Shown here: piece after piece, positions 7,661 through 14,579 of the stretch | How the letters are laid out: each line of letters opens with the position of its first letter | How positions within the stretch are numbered: the stretch's first letter is position 1 | Virus record (IMG/VR): IMGVR_UViG_3300037367_000125 | Span: 1 to 23,668 of that record | DNA: 23,668 nt | Source: a virus | Strand: one strand, 5' to 3' | Program-made: the position numbers and the translations under genes | The notes under the pieces: model-generated | Databases searched by the model: none | Told to the model about the DNA's origin: nothing | What the model saw: only the letters and a program-made list of their open reading frames with translations

Positions 7661-7720
7661 TTGAACTTACACTTGAACTTGAACTTACACTTCTCCCTAC
7701 ACTTTCCCTTACACTTACAC
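7661..7720 (+). repeat. Hexamer-unit array 1 (ten 6-bp units)
   Basis: Exactly 60 bases divide into ten hexamers: three TTGAAC, four TTACAC, and one each of TTCTCC, CTACAC and TTTCCC. The consensus is TTRMAC on the plus strand. It lies in the 161-base gap between portal and protease, 65 bases before the next ATG. The rest of the gap is C-rich and has no other feature or Shine-Dalgarno sequence. Confidence 0.85.
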
Positions 7721-7785
7721 CCCAAAGGCCCCACCCGCCCCACTCCTCCCCTAAACACTTCCAACACTCTACCTCACCCAAACTT

Positions 7786-9006
7786 ATGAACCTACGCTCC
7801 CTGAAAACCCTGTTTCACAGCCTGGCGACCCAATCCACGGCCCTCGCCAACGAATCCGCCGCTGTCGCGGTAACTCTGCTGCTTCCCAATCAACTCTCGC
7901 CGCTCGAACCCGGCCAGGACCATTGGGTCCAGCTCTCCCCCTTCGGCGATTTCGGCAACACCACCGGCAACGCCCGCATCATCCAGCGTTTCCGCAAGGA
8001 AGACGCCGAACATATCCGCGACGAGTTTAATTCCGCCCTGCGCAGAGTAACTCAACCGCTTGGCATGCCGTTCTATATCGGCCATCCCGATCATCCCCGT
8101 TTCAAGGGCCAGCCGGGTCACGAAGACACGCGCGCCTATGGCCGCGGCAAGGAAATGCAAGTCCGCCACGACCCCGCCTGCCCCACCTGCGCCTCCTTCG
8201 CCAACGCCAGGGCCGACACAGCAAGCGCCCCATGCCAGGAACACGGCCTCTTCGTGAAAATGCATTGGAATGACGACGGCGCGCGCCTTATCGGCAACGA
8301 AAGCTTCCACGGCCACAGCGTCAATTGGGCCGCGATGCCCGACGGCATGGAGAACGGCCTGCAGGTCTTCCGGCCCGTCCGCGTCAAGAGCGCCGGCTTT
8401 ACCAATGAACCGAATATCCCTGTGCGCCCCGCCTCGCTGGGCAACGCCGCCGTTACCAGCGATGGCGAACAACAGCCATCGCAATATTTGGTACCCCCGA
8501 AGCTGAAGGTTCTCGCGGGCTTCAAAGAAGACGATGAAGTTACGATGGAGGAAGTTATTGCGGCGCTTGAAAAGGGGCGGGCCGTCGATCAGCCGAATGT
8601 AAGCGAGCGTACGCGACTCGAGCGGCGGGTGCGGGATGAGCGCCGCGCCCGCGCCACCGTAGTCATTGACAGCCTGGTCAAGACCGGCCGCATTATCATG
8701 AAGGATCGGGCGGGCTGCATCGAGCAGTTATGTAACGCCGGAGATCAATTCGAAGAAAGGGCCGCGGAACTGGCCAATGTTCGCCCCGCAATAAAGACAC
8801 AGGCGCGCTCCAGTAACCTCGCAGGCCAGCACGCGAAGGTCGTCGAGGGAGAGCGCGAGCGGGCGGCGCGGTTCCAGGAACTAATGGACCAGCGCCAGAA
8901 GGATTTCCCCAACGAGACTTACGAAGACCGCTTCCGAGCCATAGCCAATTCAAACGAGGGCATTCAGCTCTTCGCCCAAATGCGGCGCACCGGCGCGGAA
9001 GACTAA
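7786..9006 (+). CDS. Prohead protease fused to scaffold (Mu I/Z-like)
   Basis: A 406-aa protein. Residues 24-215 form a Mu I-type prohead protease: FYIGHPDHPRF with His100, a Y-GRGKEMQVR strand (118-127), GLFVKMHWNDDGARLIGN (154-171) and the likely nucleophile segment SFHGHSVNWAA (173-183, Ser178), ending in the family-typical T-NEPNIPV. Residues 240-406 are charged, Arg/Glu-rich and helical, as expected of a scaffold released by the protease. In Mu the shorter Z scaffold is made by internal initiation; ATG codons near residue 254 could do the same here. A CxxC-x14-CxxH insert lies at 132-153. Base composition changes from C-rich to G-rich at the protease/scaffold border. The start at 7786 has no Shine-Dalgarno sequence. 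Confidence 0.85.
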   Translation: MNLRSLKTLFHSLATQSTALANESAAVAVTLLLPNQLSPLEPGQDHWVQLSPFGDFGNTTGNARIIQRFRKEDAEHIRDEFNSALRRVTQPLGMPFYIGHPDHPRFKGQPGHEDTRAYGRGKEMQVRHDPACPTCASFANARADTASAPCQEHGLFVKMHWNDDGARLIGNESFHGHSVNWAAMPDGMENGLQVFRPVRVKSAGFTNEPNIPVRPASLGNAAVTSDGEQQPSQYLVPPKLKVLAGFKEDDEVTMEEVIAALEKGRAVDQPNVSERTRLERRVRDERRARATVVIDSLVKTGRIIMKDRAGCIEQLCNAGDQFEERAAELANVRPAIKTQARSSNLAGQHAKVVEGERERAARFQELMDQRQKDFPNETYEDRFRAIANSNEGIQLFAQMRRTGAED

Positions 9007-9014
9007 CCTAAACC

Positions 9015-9020
9015 AAGGAG
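9015..9020 (+). promoter_or_regulatory. Shine-Dalgarno sequence of the decoration-like gene
   Basis: AAGGAG lies ten bases before ATG 9031. It decides the start and so shows that the hydrophobic N-terminus of that protein is genuinely translated. Confidence 0.7.
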
Positions 9021-9030
9021 AACCATAACC

Positions 9031-9561
9031 ATGATCCATCCGATCATCGCCGTACCTGTTATCGCGAGCCTCTTGCTCGTGCTGGCAGCCTCATGCAATC
9101 CCAAACGCGGCTCCCGCGTCCTGGCGTGGCTGGCCAATAACGCCATCCTCGTCAATGTTACTCACAAAGGGTACGCCACCGCCGTGGCGGACGCCCCGTT
9201 CACCAGCCGCTATCTTATCGCGAAACGCGGCGCGGAGTATTACAGCATCGCGATCGCCGGCCAGGGGGACACCCCGTACGGCGTGGTGCCCGACATGACG
9301 CCGACCACTGACACCGACCTGAGTTATCCGCTGCCGGTAAACATCCTTGGGCTGAACGAGGACACCGAGCGGATGATCGCGAACGGGCCAATCGCAATCG
9401 ACAACCTGATTACCACGGCGGCAGGCGGCCTGGTGCAAGCGCTGCCTGTGGCTGCGCCGGGTAACTATTGGGTGCTCGGGAAGGCCAGGACGGCGGCGCA
9501 GAACCAGGATGACCAGGTGGAGGTTATTCCGTGCTTTCCGTACCAGGTGCAGGTGGTCTGA
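9031..9561 (+). CDS. Head decoration-like protein with a lipoprotein-like N-terminus
   Basis: A 176-aa protein in the slot between protease and major capsid where phages place the capsid cement protein. Residues about 38-176 are beta-rich with Gly/Ala/Pro turns (FTSRYLIAKRGAEYYSIA, TYPLPV-like strands, GNYWVLGKA), resembling small trimeric decoration proteins such as the DUF2190 group; this is a judgement by pattern. The first 22 residues (hydrophobic 5-20 then ASC with Cys22, followed by a basic NPKRG) look like a signal or lipoprotein peptide. A strong AAGGAG supports this start, and no in-frame ATG exists that would remove the hydrophobic part. How a membrane-targeting segment fits a capsid protein is not clear. 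Confidence 0.65.
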   Translation: MIHPIIAVPVIASLLLVLAASCNPKRGSRVLAWLANNAILVNVTHKGYATAVADAPFTSRYLIAKRGAEYYSIAIAGQGDTPYGVVPDMTPTTDTDLSYPLPVNILGLNEDTERMIANGPIAIDNLITTAAGGLVQALPVAAPGNYWVLGKARTAAQNQDDQVEVIPCFPYQVQVV

Positions 9562-9568
9562 GGGCGAC

Positions 9569-9593
9569 AAATTCGAAAATCGAAATCAGAAAT
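9569..9593 (+). repeat. Dispersed repeat family A, copy 3
   Basis: The 34-base gap before the next gene is almost entirely AAATTCGAAAATCGAAATC plus AGAAAT. It matches the minus strand of 1-31 with a single mismatch in the shared part, linking host flank and phage block by the same repeat. Confidence 0.7.
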
Positions 9594-9595
9594 AT

Positions 9596-10207
9596 ATGAA
9601 ACCACTCTATCAAGCCCTGACGGGCATCTTACTCGGCGCGATCCTGGCAATGGCGGGACTCGGCTATATCGAGCAGCCGGCGCGAGGAGGCCAGTACGAC
9701 GACGCTCTGGCGGTGCAGACCGGCACGGGGTCGCTCGAAGGCTACACCTATACCACCACGCTCGCGCTGACTGCGGACAACGCACAGGTCTTCTCGAGCG
9801 GCAGCACGGCGTATATCTCGACCGGCGGCACGGGGACTTATATATTCCCGAACGGCTCGACCACGCTGGCGATGACCAATGGGACGACCACGTTTACCAA
9901 CACGGCCGGCTCGACGGCAGTGACAGGATCGACATGGACGCTGACGCCGGAGAGCAGCCTGGTATCGGTGAGCGGCAGCGCGACCATTACCACGAGCACG
10001 GCGGCGGTGTACAACACGCAGCTTAACCTGCCCAACCTCGGGACCAATGGCAGCTGGGTGCGTGGCGGCCTTGTGCTGGACGCGACCTCCGTCGTGGCGG
10101 CGAACTGGATCGCGGCCGCCGGGACAATCCCGAACGGGGCGGCGGGATTAAGTTCCAGCAACACCGTTGTGGTCTATGGAACGGCCTCCGGTCTGTGGAT
10201 CCACTAA
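9596..10207 (+). CDS. Ser/Thr/Gly-rich beta protein with N-terminal membrane helix
   Basis: A 203-aa protein. Residues 7-24 (ALTGILLGAILAMAGLGY) form a membrane segment after a short basic start, then a 170-residue Ser/Thr/Gly/Ala region with repeated NGSTT-, NGTTT- and AGSTAVTGST-type words, typical of beta-helix or fibre-like surface proteins. No family was recognised. It sits between the decoration-like and major capsid genes, so it may be a second head-surface protein or head fibre. The frame is open from 9509, but ATG 9596 removes the part that overlaps the preceding gene and repeat. There is no clear Shine-Dalgarno sequence. The pairing of an anchor with a fibre-like body resembles the protein at 17770. 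Confidence 0.7.
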   Translation: MKPLYQALTGILLGAILAMAGLGYIEQPARGGQYDDALAVQTGTGSLEGYTYTTTLALTADNAQVFSSGSTAYISTGGTGTYIFPNGSTTLAMTNGTTTFTNTAGSTAVTGSTWTLTPESSLVSVSGSATITTSTAAVYNTQLNLPNLGTNGSWVRGGLVLDATSVVAANWIAAAGTIPNGAAGLSSSNTVVVYGTASGLWIH

Positions 10208-10229
10208 TTAATCAGAAAGAAATAACACT

Positions 10230-11315
10230 ATGAGCAGAACCATCACAAAACTCCCGGGGACCATGTCCTTCGGTGAGTTCCGCAAACATCACGCGCGGGC
10301 GCTGGGCAAGCTTGCCGAGATCAACAGCGAGCCCGTGGCGCTCCTGGCCAACGAAGGCTCGGCCATCCAGCCGGGCGCGGTCTATCTGGCCAACGAGTCG
10401 GTATTCACCCAGCAATACTTCGACGAACCGCTGACCAATTACGCGGTCGGCTGGCGGGACCCGAATAACATCGAGGAAACCCTGGAGTTCTTCGCGCCGA
10501 GCACGCCGGTGTCTCGCCGGTTCACTTACAAATCGTGGGTGAACATCGAGGAGTTCCTGTCCGAAGGGGCTTACGATGACCTGCGCGCAATCGGCGAGGA
10601 GTTCCCGACCGTGAAGTACACGGGGACAGAAGTCCACTCCCGGACCGATAACCGCGGCCTGCGCATCCGGGTGGACCTGGACGAGGTGGCCGATCCCACC
10701 AGCGCGCTGGCTGGCGGCCTGCCGGCGTACCAGGCGCGGATCGTCGAGAAGCTCAAGCGGCGCGTCCTGCGCAACTCGCTGCGCCGTGCGATCACCTCGC
10801 TCTCTGCGGCGGCGATCAACACGGCGGTGGTGTGGGAAGGGGCGGCGGGGACAGATCCCGACAACGCGGTGCTCCAGCAGCTCGTGGCGGCGGCGACACA
10901 GAGCGGCATCCGGCCCAACCGGGTGGCGTGGGGCGACACGGCCTGGGCGCGGCGTGTGCTGACGCATCGCGCGCAGAACAACGCGGGCGGCTACGCGAGC
11001 GCGGGATTGACTCCGGAGCAGGTGGGGATGTTTTTGCAGGTCTCGCCCTATGTGTCCAAGGAGCGCTTCAGCGCGGCTGGCGCGGGCCTGGCCGAAGTGG
11101 TGGGCAACCTGGTGTTCATGTTCTACGCGATGGCGGGACAGGACACGGAAGACGCATCCAACATCAAGCGGTTCTACTCGATGACGGACTCGGGCGGACC
11201 GTGGCGGGTGTATGTGCAGCAGGTCACCAGCAAGCTGGTGGATATCACCGTCGAGCATTACGAGAAGATCGTGGTGACTTCGTTGCTGGGGATTAACCAG
11301 TTTACGGTGAGCTGA
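10230..11315 (+). CDS. Major capsid protein
   Basis: A 361-aa protein at the expected place after protease and decoration genes. The sequence has the features of HK97-fold shell proteins: an N-terminal helical arm, a strand-rich E-loop region (RFTYKSWVNIEEFLSEGAYDDLR, about 98-120), a long spine helix with QARIVEKLKRRVLRNSLRRAI (about 168-188), a PNRVAWGDTAWARRVL segment (230-245) and a C-terminal P/A-domain strand set ending KIVVTSLLGINQF. This is a structural-pattern call; it does not closely resemble Mu gpT by eye. It would assemble around the scaffold and portal. The antisense strand is open across this gene as a GC-rich artefact. Confidence 0.8.
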   Translation: MSRTITKLPGTMSFGEFRKHHARALGKLAEINSEPVALLANEGSAIQPGAVYLANESVFTQQYFDEPLTNYAVGWRDPNNIEETLEFFAPSTPVSRRFTYKSWVNIEEFLSEGAYDDLRAIGEEFPTVKYTGTEVHSRTDNRGLRIRVDLDEVADPTSALAGGLPAYQARIVEKLKRRVLRNSLRRAITSLSAAAINTAVVWEGAAGTDPDNAVLQQLVAAATQSGIRPNRVAWGDTAWARRVLTHRAQNNAGGYASAGLTPEQVGMFLQVSPYVSKERFSAAGAGLAEVVGNLVFMFYAMAGQDTEDASNIKRFYSMTDSGGPWRVYVQQVTSKLVDITVEHYEKIVVTSLLGINQFTVS

Positions 11316-11331
11316 TTCCTTGGGCTGAAAG

Positions 11332-11378
11332 CCTGGTCCCGCGTTGTACAAGAGCGCGGGGCCGGGCTGAGGACCAGG
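11332..11378. other. Long hairpin after the major capsid gene
   Basis: CCTGGTCC (11332-11339) is the exact reverse complement of GGACCAGG (11371-11378), and CCGCG (11339-11343) can alternatively pair with CGCGG (11355-11359) around a TTGTACAA palindrome. The structure starts 17 bases after the capsid stop. It lacks a T-run, so it is more likely an mRNA-processing or stability element, or another repeat, than an intrinsic terminator. Confidence 0.5.
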
Positions 11379-11383
11379 GGAAA

Positions 11384-11455
11384 GTGTAAGTATAAGTTTA
11401 AGTGTAAGATTTAGTTCAAGTTCAAGTGCAAGTGCAAGAGTAAGTTCGAGTGAAG
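11384..11455 (-). repeat. Hexamer-unit array 2 (twelve units, opposite orientation)
   Basis: Twelve 6-bp units read GTGTAA, GTTCAA, GTGCAA and variants on the plus strand, i.e. TTACAC, TTGAAC and TTGCAC on the minus strand. The phase is unbroken from 11384; the last unit (GTGAAG) is degenerate. It ends eight bases before the next start codon. Confidence 0.85.
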
Positions 11456-11462
11456 AAGCAGA

Positions 11463-11918
11463 ATGAGTAACTGGACGCAGATGACGGAGGATACGCTGAA
11501 GGCCGCAGGGCACTCGGCGATCATCACGGCTGCGCAGACGGCGGGGATCGGTGCGGTTGACCCGGTGGCGGAGTCGATTGCGGATGCGGTGGCGCGGGTG
11601 CGGGCGGCGTGCAGCACGGGGAACGCGATGAACGCGGACCCGAGCACGGTGCCGAACTCGTTGAAGGGGCTTACTATCCGGATCGCGCTCTTTGCGCTGC
11701 TGGAGCGCATCAATTATCCGCTGTCTGAGGATCAGCGGGACACGCGGCGGAATGACAACAGCTACCTGCTGCGGATCAATGACGACAAGCTACGGTTCGA
11801 GACGCCGGATGTGCCGGCGGGGACGGCGGAAATGCAGGAGGCGGGAGGGGAGATTGATGTGATTACATCGACGCGGCGAGAACCTTGGACGCGACACGGG
11901 ATGGATGGGCTCCTCTAA
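11463..11918 (+). CDS. Head-tail connector/adaptor protein (Mu gp36/DUF1320 position)
   Basis: A 151-aa, mainly helical protein. The N-terminal helix, a dp-x-x-ESIADAVARVRAACSTG helix (34-52), the P-x-SLKGLTIRIALFALLERINYPL stretch (63-87) and the YLLRINDDKLRFETP end (103-117) follow the layout of DUF1320-type head completion proteins (repeated helices, then Y-x-x-LL and a Gly/Arg-F-x-x-P end). Mu gp36 has this type and lies directly after the capsid gene. It probably bridges portal and tail. The sequence similarity is modest, so the call leans on context. Its last 14 bases overlap the longest form of the next gene. Confidence 0.65.
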   Translation: MSNWTQMTEDTLKAAGHSAIITAAQTAGIGAVDPVAESIADAVARVRAACSTGNAMNADPSTVPNSLKGLTIRIALFALLERINYPLSEDQRDTRRNDNSYLLRINDDKLRFETPDVPAGTAEMQEAGGEIDVITSTRREPWTRHGMDGLL

Positions 11919-13518
11919 ATTGATGATTGCTGATCTCAGATTGCTGATTTGGAAGAATGTCGCGGATGGCCCGCGAGCGGGAAAGACTTTGCTCGCGAAT
12001 GAACTTACTTTTGACGAGCCCACGGAATGGGATGAGGCGGTGGAGTTGATGATGCGCAAGGGGCTGATGCCTACAGCCGGCGGCAGCGCGGCGCTGCGGG
12101 ATATGCAGCAGGGGATCAAGCTGCGGGCTTTTTTTTCGGCCAGGATGACGAATGCGGGGTTCCTGGACCGGGCGCAGAAGCTGGCGGCGAAGATCGCGGG
12201 AGGACCGGATGAGGAGGACTTCGCGGCGCGGGCGCGGGGAGACAAGGCGCTGCTGATGAGCATCCCGGAAGCGAAGGCGCAACTTTTGGAGTATCTCAAA
12301 TCGACGGGGTACATGCCCAGCGAGGAGGACCGGGGAACGCTGCGGGATTTCTCGAGCGACGCGCGGCTGCAACTGATCGTGGAAACGAACGTGCGGGACG
12401 TGCAGGGGTATGCGCGGTGGATGGGATCGCAGAATGAAATGTCGCTGTATGGGAATCCGGCGTGGGAGCTGGTGAGGCTGCGGCACTCGAAGGTGCCGCG
12501 CGATTGGGAGGAGCGATGGGAGGCGGCGCGGGAGGGCACCCAGGAGGAGGGATCGACCGAGGCCGGGGAGCGGATGGTGGCGCTCAAGAATCACCCGATC
12601 TGGCAGGCGCTGGGAGACGGGATCGGAGGGTATGAAGATACGCTGGGCAATCCGTGGCCGCCGTTTGCATTCAACTCGGGGATGGGTGTGATCGACGTGA
12701 ACCGGGACGACGCGCTGGCGCTTGGGATCATGGATGAGGGCACGCGGATCGATCCCCAGGAAGACCCGGGCGGCCTGGACGGGGGCGGCAACGTCGAGGC
12801 GAGCGTGGAGGGGTACGCGGAGTTTCTCACCGATATCATCAAGGACATCAAGGGGCTGAGGGTGACGGACGGAAAGGTGACGCTGGGGAATGCTAATCAA
12901 TTAAGGCGTCAGAGCAGATCAGACTCTCTGCGGCAGGTTTGGCGGGAGGGCGGCAAGGTTTACGATGACGGCATCGAAGTGATTCCCGGAGGGATTCCCA
13001 TGCTGCGCGATAATATCGGGCGCATCATCGGGATGCTGTTGCCTAACATGGGGACGAGCGAGGGGGCGTACAAGGGCTGGGAGACGCGGCGCGGGGCGAT
13101 TGCGCGGGATATGAAGGCGGTGCGCAAGGCGACACGGATTGCGCGCACCCGGAAGCGCGGGACGCCGGGAGTACTGCAACGCGGGAAGTACCGGATCGAT
13201 ATGCCTTATGGGCGCCCCGGCACGCTCGATCCCAACAAGCTGGACGATGGGTATGGCTCCGCTCATCTCGATTATCAGCATTCGCCGGAGGAGCTGCATC
13301 AATTGCCGGTGACGCTGGCGCGCGGCTCGGTGCATGAACATGAAAGTCCGGACAAGCTTTACGTGGTGAGCGGTCAACACGTCGCCGTGCTTACTGCGGC
13401 GCGGAGAAATGATGGCGGAATTTCGCAAACCCGCTATGGGCTCACGACTCACTTCAAAGACATAGAGAAGGCCGACCGGGTGATTACGACCCGGCCGGCC
13501 TTGGTAGAAGCCAGATGA
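11905..13518 (+). CDS. Mu gpF-like head morphogenesis protein with a C-terminal nuclease-toxin-like domain
   Basis: A protein of up to 537 aa. Residues about 25-270 look like the phage head morphogenesis (Mu gpF, SPP1 gp7) domain: helical region with LRAFFSARMTNAGFLDRAQ (73-91), LQLIVETNVRDVQGYARW (155-172), a YGNPAWELVRLRHSKVPRDW segment (182-201) and GNPWPPFAFNSGMGVIDVNRDDA (248-270). A charged linker follows. The final part (about 415-537) has GSAHLDYQHSPEEL, LPVTLARGSVHEHESPDKLYVV and RYGLTTHFKD, which resembles the phage-Barnase/EndoU/ColicinE5-D/RelE-like (PBECR) nucleases fused to MuF proteins. Codons 5-18 are supplied by a dispersed repeat, so the start (11905, 11923 or a later non-ATG codon) is uncertain. 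No immunity gene is obvious nearby. Confidence 0.72.
   Translation: MGSSKLMIADLRLLIWKNVADGPRAGKTLLANELTFDEPTEWDEAVELMMRKGLMPTAGGSAALRDMQQGIKLRAFFSARMTNAGFLDRAQKLAAKIAGGPDEEDFAARARGDKALLMSIPEAKAQLLEYLKSTGYMPSEEDRGTLRDFSSDARLQLIVETNVRDVQGYARWMGSQNEMSLYGNPAWELVRLRHSKVPRDWEERWEAAREGTQEEGSTEAGERMVALKNHPIWQALGDGIGGYEDTLGNPWPPFAFNSGMGVIDVNRDDALALGIMDEGTRIDPQEDPGGLDGGGNVEASVEGYAEFLTDIIKDIKGLRVTDGKVTLGNANQLRRQSRSDSLRQVWREGGKVYDDGIEVIPGGIPMLRDNIGRIIGMLLPNMGTSEGAYKGWETRRGAIARDMKAVRKATRIARTRKRGTPGVLQRGKYRIDMPYGRPGTLDPNKLDDGYGSAHLDYQHSPEELHQLPVTLARGSVHEHESPDKLYVVSGQHVAVLTAARRNDGGISQTRYGLTTHFKDIEKADRVITTRPALVEAR
11918..11951 (+). repeat. Dispersed repeat family A-like, inside the gpF-like 5' end
   Basis: AATTGATGATTGCTGATCTC followed by AGATTGCTGATTTG is made of the same TGATT/GCTGAT words as the gap at 14274-14300. 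It is read through as the residues MIADLRLLIWKN of the gpF-like protein. Confidence 0.5.
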
Positions 13519-13649
13519 ACGCGCTGAAGTTCCTTTTACAACGCGCCTACGCGCCCGACCCTACTGGTAACGCGGGTATCGGTGGTTGCCGGCAGCGTCT
13601 GAACTCTAGCCCTGTGCGGTATGTGGCGCAACCTGTAATTCTCCTGCTT

Positions 13650-14270
13650 ATGAGTCTCGCGGTCTCGATTTCGATAAGTGACAATGCGACGCCATTCGTG
13701 ACGGCGCTGGAGCGGGACGTGCAGCCCTCGCGGGAGATGTACCAGGCGGTGGCGGAGCAGATGCTGCCGGAGGTGCAGCGCTCCTTCCAGAGCATGAGCG
13801 AGCGGGAGCAGAACGCGCTCAAGCACACGGGATTCTGGATGCGGATGATCGACGGCACGCATGCGCGGTGGACGGATGACGCGGCCATCGTGAGCATGCC
13901 GCGCGAGGTGGCGCAGCGGTACTTTGGCGGGACGATCACGCCGAAGAACGGCAACTGGCTTACGCTGCCGATGCGGACTGAGGCTGTGGGGGTCTCGGCG
14001 CGGCAGTTCGATGATCTGCGGTTCGTGCCGATTGGCAATGACGAGGCGCTGCTGGTGCAGCGGGACGCGCAGACGCTGAAGCACAAGAAGCGGCGGGATG
14101 GATCGCGGCCGGCGACGCCGGGGGGAATGGTGGGAGGGCTGGCTTTCTATCTATTGGTGAAGAGTGTTACTCAATCCGGGAACAGCGATGTGCTGCCGGA
14201 TGAGGAGGAGTTTGCGAGCGCGGCGAAGCGGGGGATCAACTATTTCCTTAACTTGAGGTACCCGGGATGA
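13650..14270 (+). CDS. Virion morphogenesis protein, Mu gpG/tail-completion-like
   Basis: A 206-aa protein whose start MSLAVSISISDNATPF fits how gpG-type proteins begin (a short strand, then a helix). The body contains FQSMSEREQN, a MPREVAQRYFGGTITPKNG segment (about 82-100) in place of the family's hQfGg-x-i-x-P-k-x-x motif, then LTLPM and a C-terminal strand-helix set ending AAKRGINYFLNL. Mu gpG follows gpF, as here, and is thought to act in head-tail joining. The frame is open back to ATG 13515, which overlaps the previous stop by four bases and would add 45 residues of less regular codon use including a hydrophobic run; I prefer 13650 but cannot exclude 13515. If 13650 is right, 13519-13649 is a gap with nothing recognisable. 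Confidence 0.65.
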   Translation: MSLAVSISISDNATPFVTALERDVQPSREMYQAVAEQMLPEVQRSFQSMSEREQNALKHTGFWMRMIDGTHARWTDDAAIVSMPREVAQRYFGGTITPKNGNWLTLPMRTEAVGVSARQFDDLRFVPIGNDEALLVQRDAQTLKHKKRRDGSRPATPGGMVGGLAFYLLVKSVTQSGNSDVLPDEEEFASAAKRGINYFLNLRYPG

Positions 14271-14273
14271 AGG

Positions 14274-14300
14274 CATTGATGATCGAAGATTGATGATTGG
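14274..14300 (+). repeat. Short intergenic repeat related to family A
   Basis: Words GATGAT, AGATTGATGATTGG fill the 45-base gap between the gpG-like gene and the next small gene, echoing 11918-11951. Confidence 0.4.
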
Positions 14301-14315
14301 CAGAAGGGAGATGCA

Positions 14316-14579
14316 ATGAGCGCGCACGCGACGAATTTTGACTTAGTTTCTCACGGTCAGGAGGCGCATGTATTGCGGGTGCGGCTGGAGTCCGCGGCTC
14401 ATGTGGATTTTATTGTGCCGGACGATACACTGCTGGATCTGGCGGCGGCGATTATTCGCTGCGCGGCGCGGAAGATTGTTCGCCAAGCGGTGATGAGGGA
14501 ACAAGGTAAGGAGGGCGAAACCAACCTGCGGCGGATGGCGGAAATAGCGCAGAAAACCAATATGGAGGCCATCCGATGA
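14316..14579 (+). CDS. Small conserved-looking phage protein of unknown function
   Basis: An 87-aa protein with a strand pair at about 18-33 (EAHVLRVRLESAAHVDFIV) followed by two helices: DDTLLDLAAAIIRCAARKIVRQAVMRE and a charged helix to the end. I do not recognise it. AAGGGAG six bases before ATG 14316 is a good Shine-Dalgarno sequence, and its stop overlaps the next start by four bases, so it is a genuine co-translated gene between the gpG-like and gp37-like genes. A connector or tail-assembly role is inferred from position alone. Confidence 0.65.
   Translation: MSAHATNFDLVSHGQEAHVLRVRLESAAHVDFIVPDDTLLDLAAAIIRCAARKIVRQAVMREQGKEGETNLRRMAEIAQKTNMEAIR

Noticed and set aside
7661-7720. Hexamer array as a CRISPR or direct-repeat array
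   Set aside because: Units are 6 bp with no spacers and no cas genes are near; CRISPR repeats are much longer.
8452-8600. GC-skew switch as a chromosomal replication origin
   Set aside because: It lies within an intact phage structural gene, with no DnaA-box cluster or AT-rich unwinding region nearby. A module joint is a better first explanation.
11332-11378. Hairpin after the capsid gene as an intrinsic terminator
   Set aside because: There is no T-run after the stem, and the next genes are clearly part of the same late block.
10212-11513. 433-codon open frame on the minus strand, opposite the major capsid gene
   Set aside because: The product is rich in Arg, His, Leu and Pro in no domain-like order, it runs through a hairpin and a repeat array, and the plus strand has a well-placed capsid gene. 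High GC explains the absence of stops.
11863-12900. 345-codon minus-strand frame opposite the gpF-like gene
   Set aside because: Arg/Pro/His-rich shadow of a G-rich coding sequence, with no recognisable domain.
13515-13649. Extra N-terminal 45 codons of the gpG-like gene as an immunity or signal segment
   Set aside because: Codon use is less regular and the family-like start is at 13650; too short to be an immunity protein. The four-base overlap with the preceding gene keeps the possibility open that it is translated.
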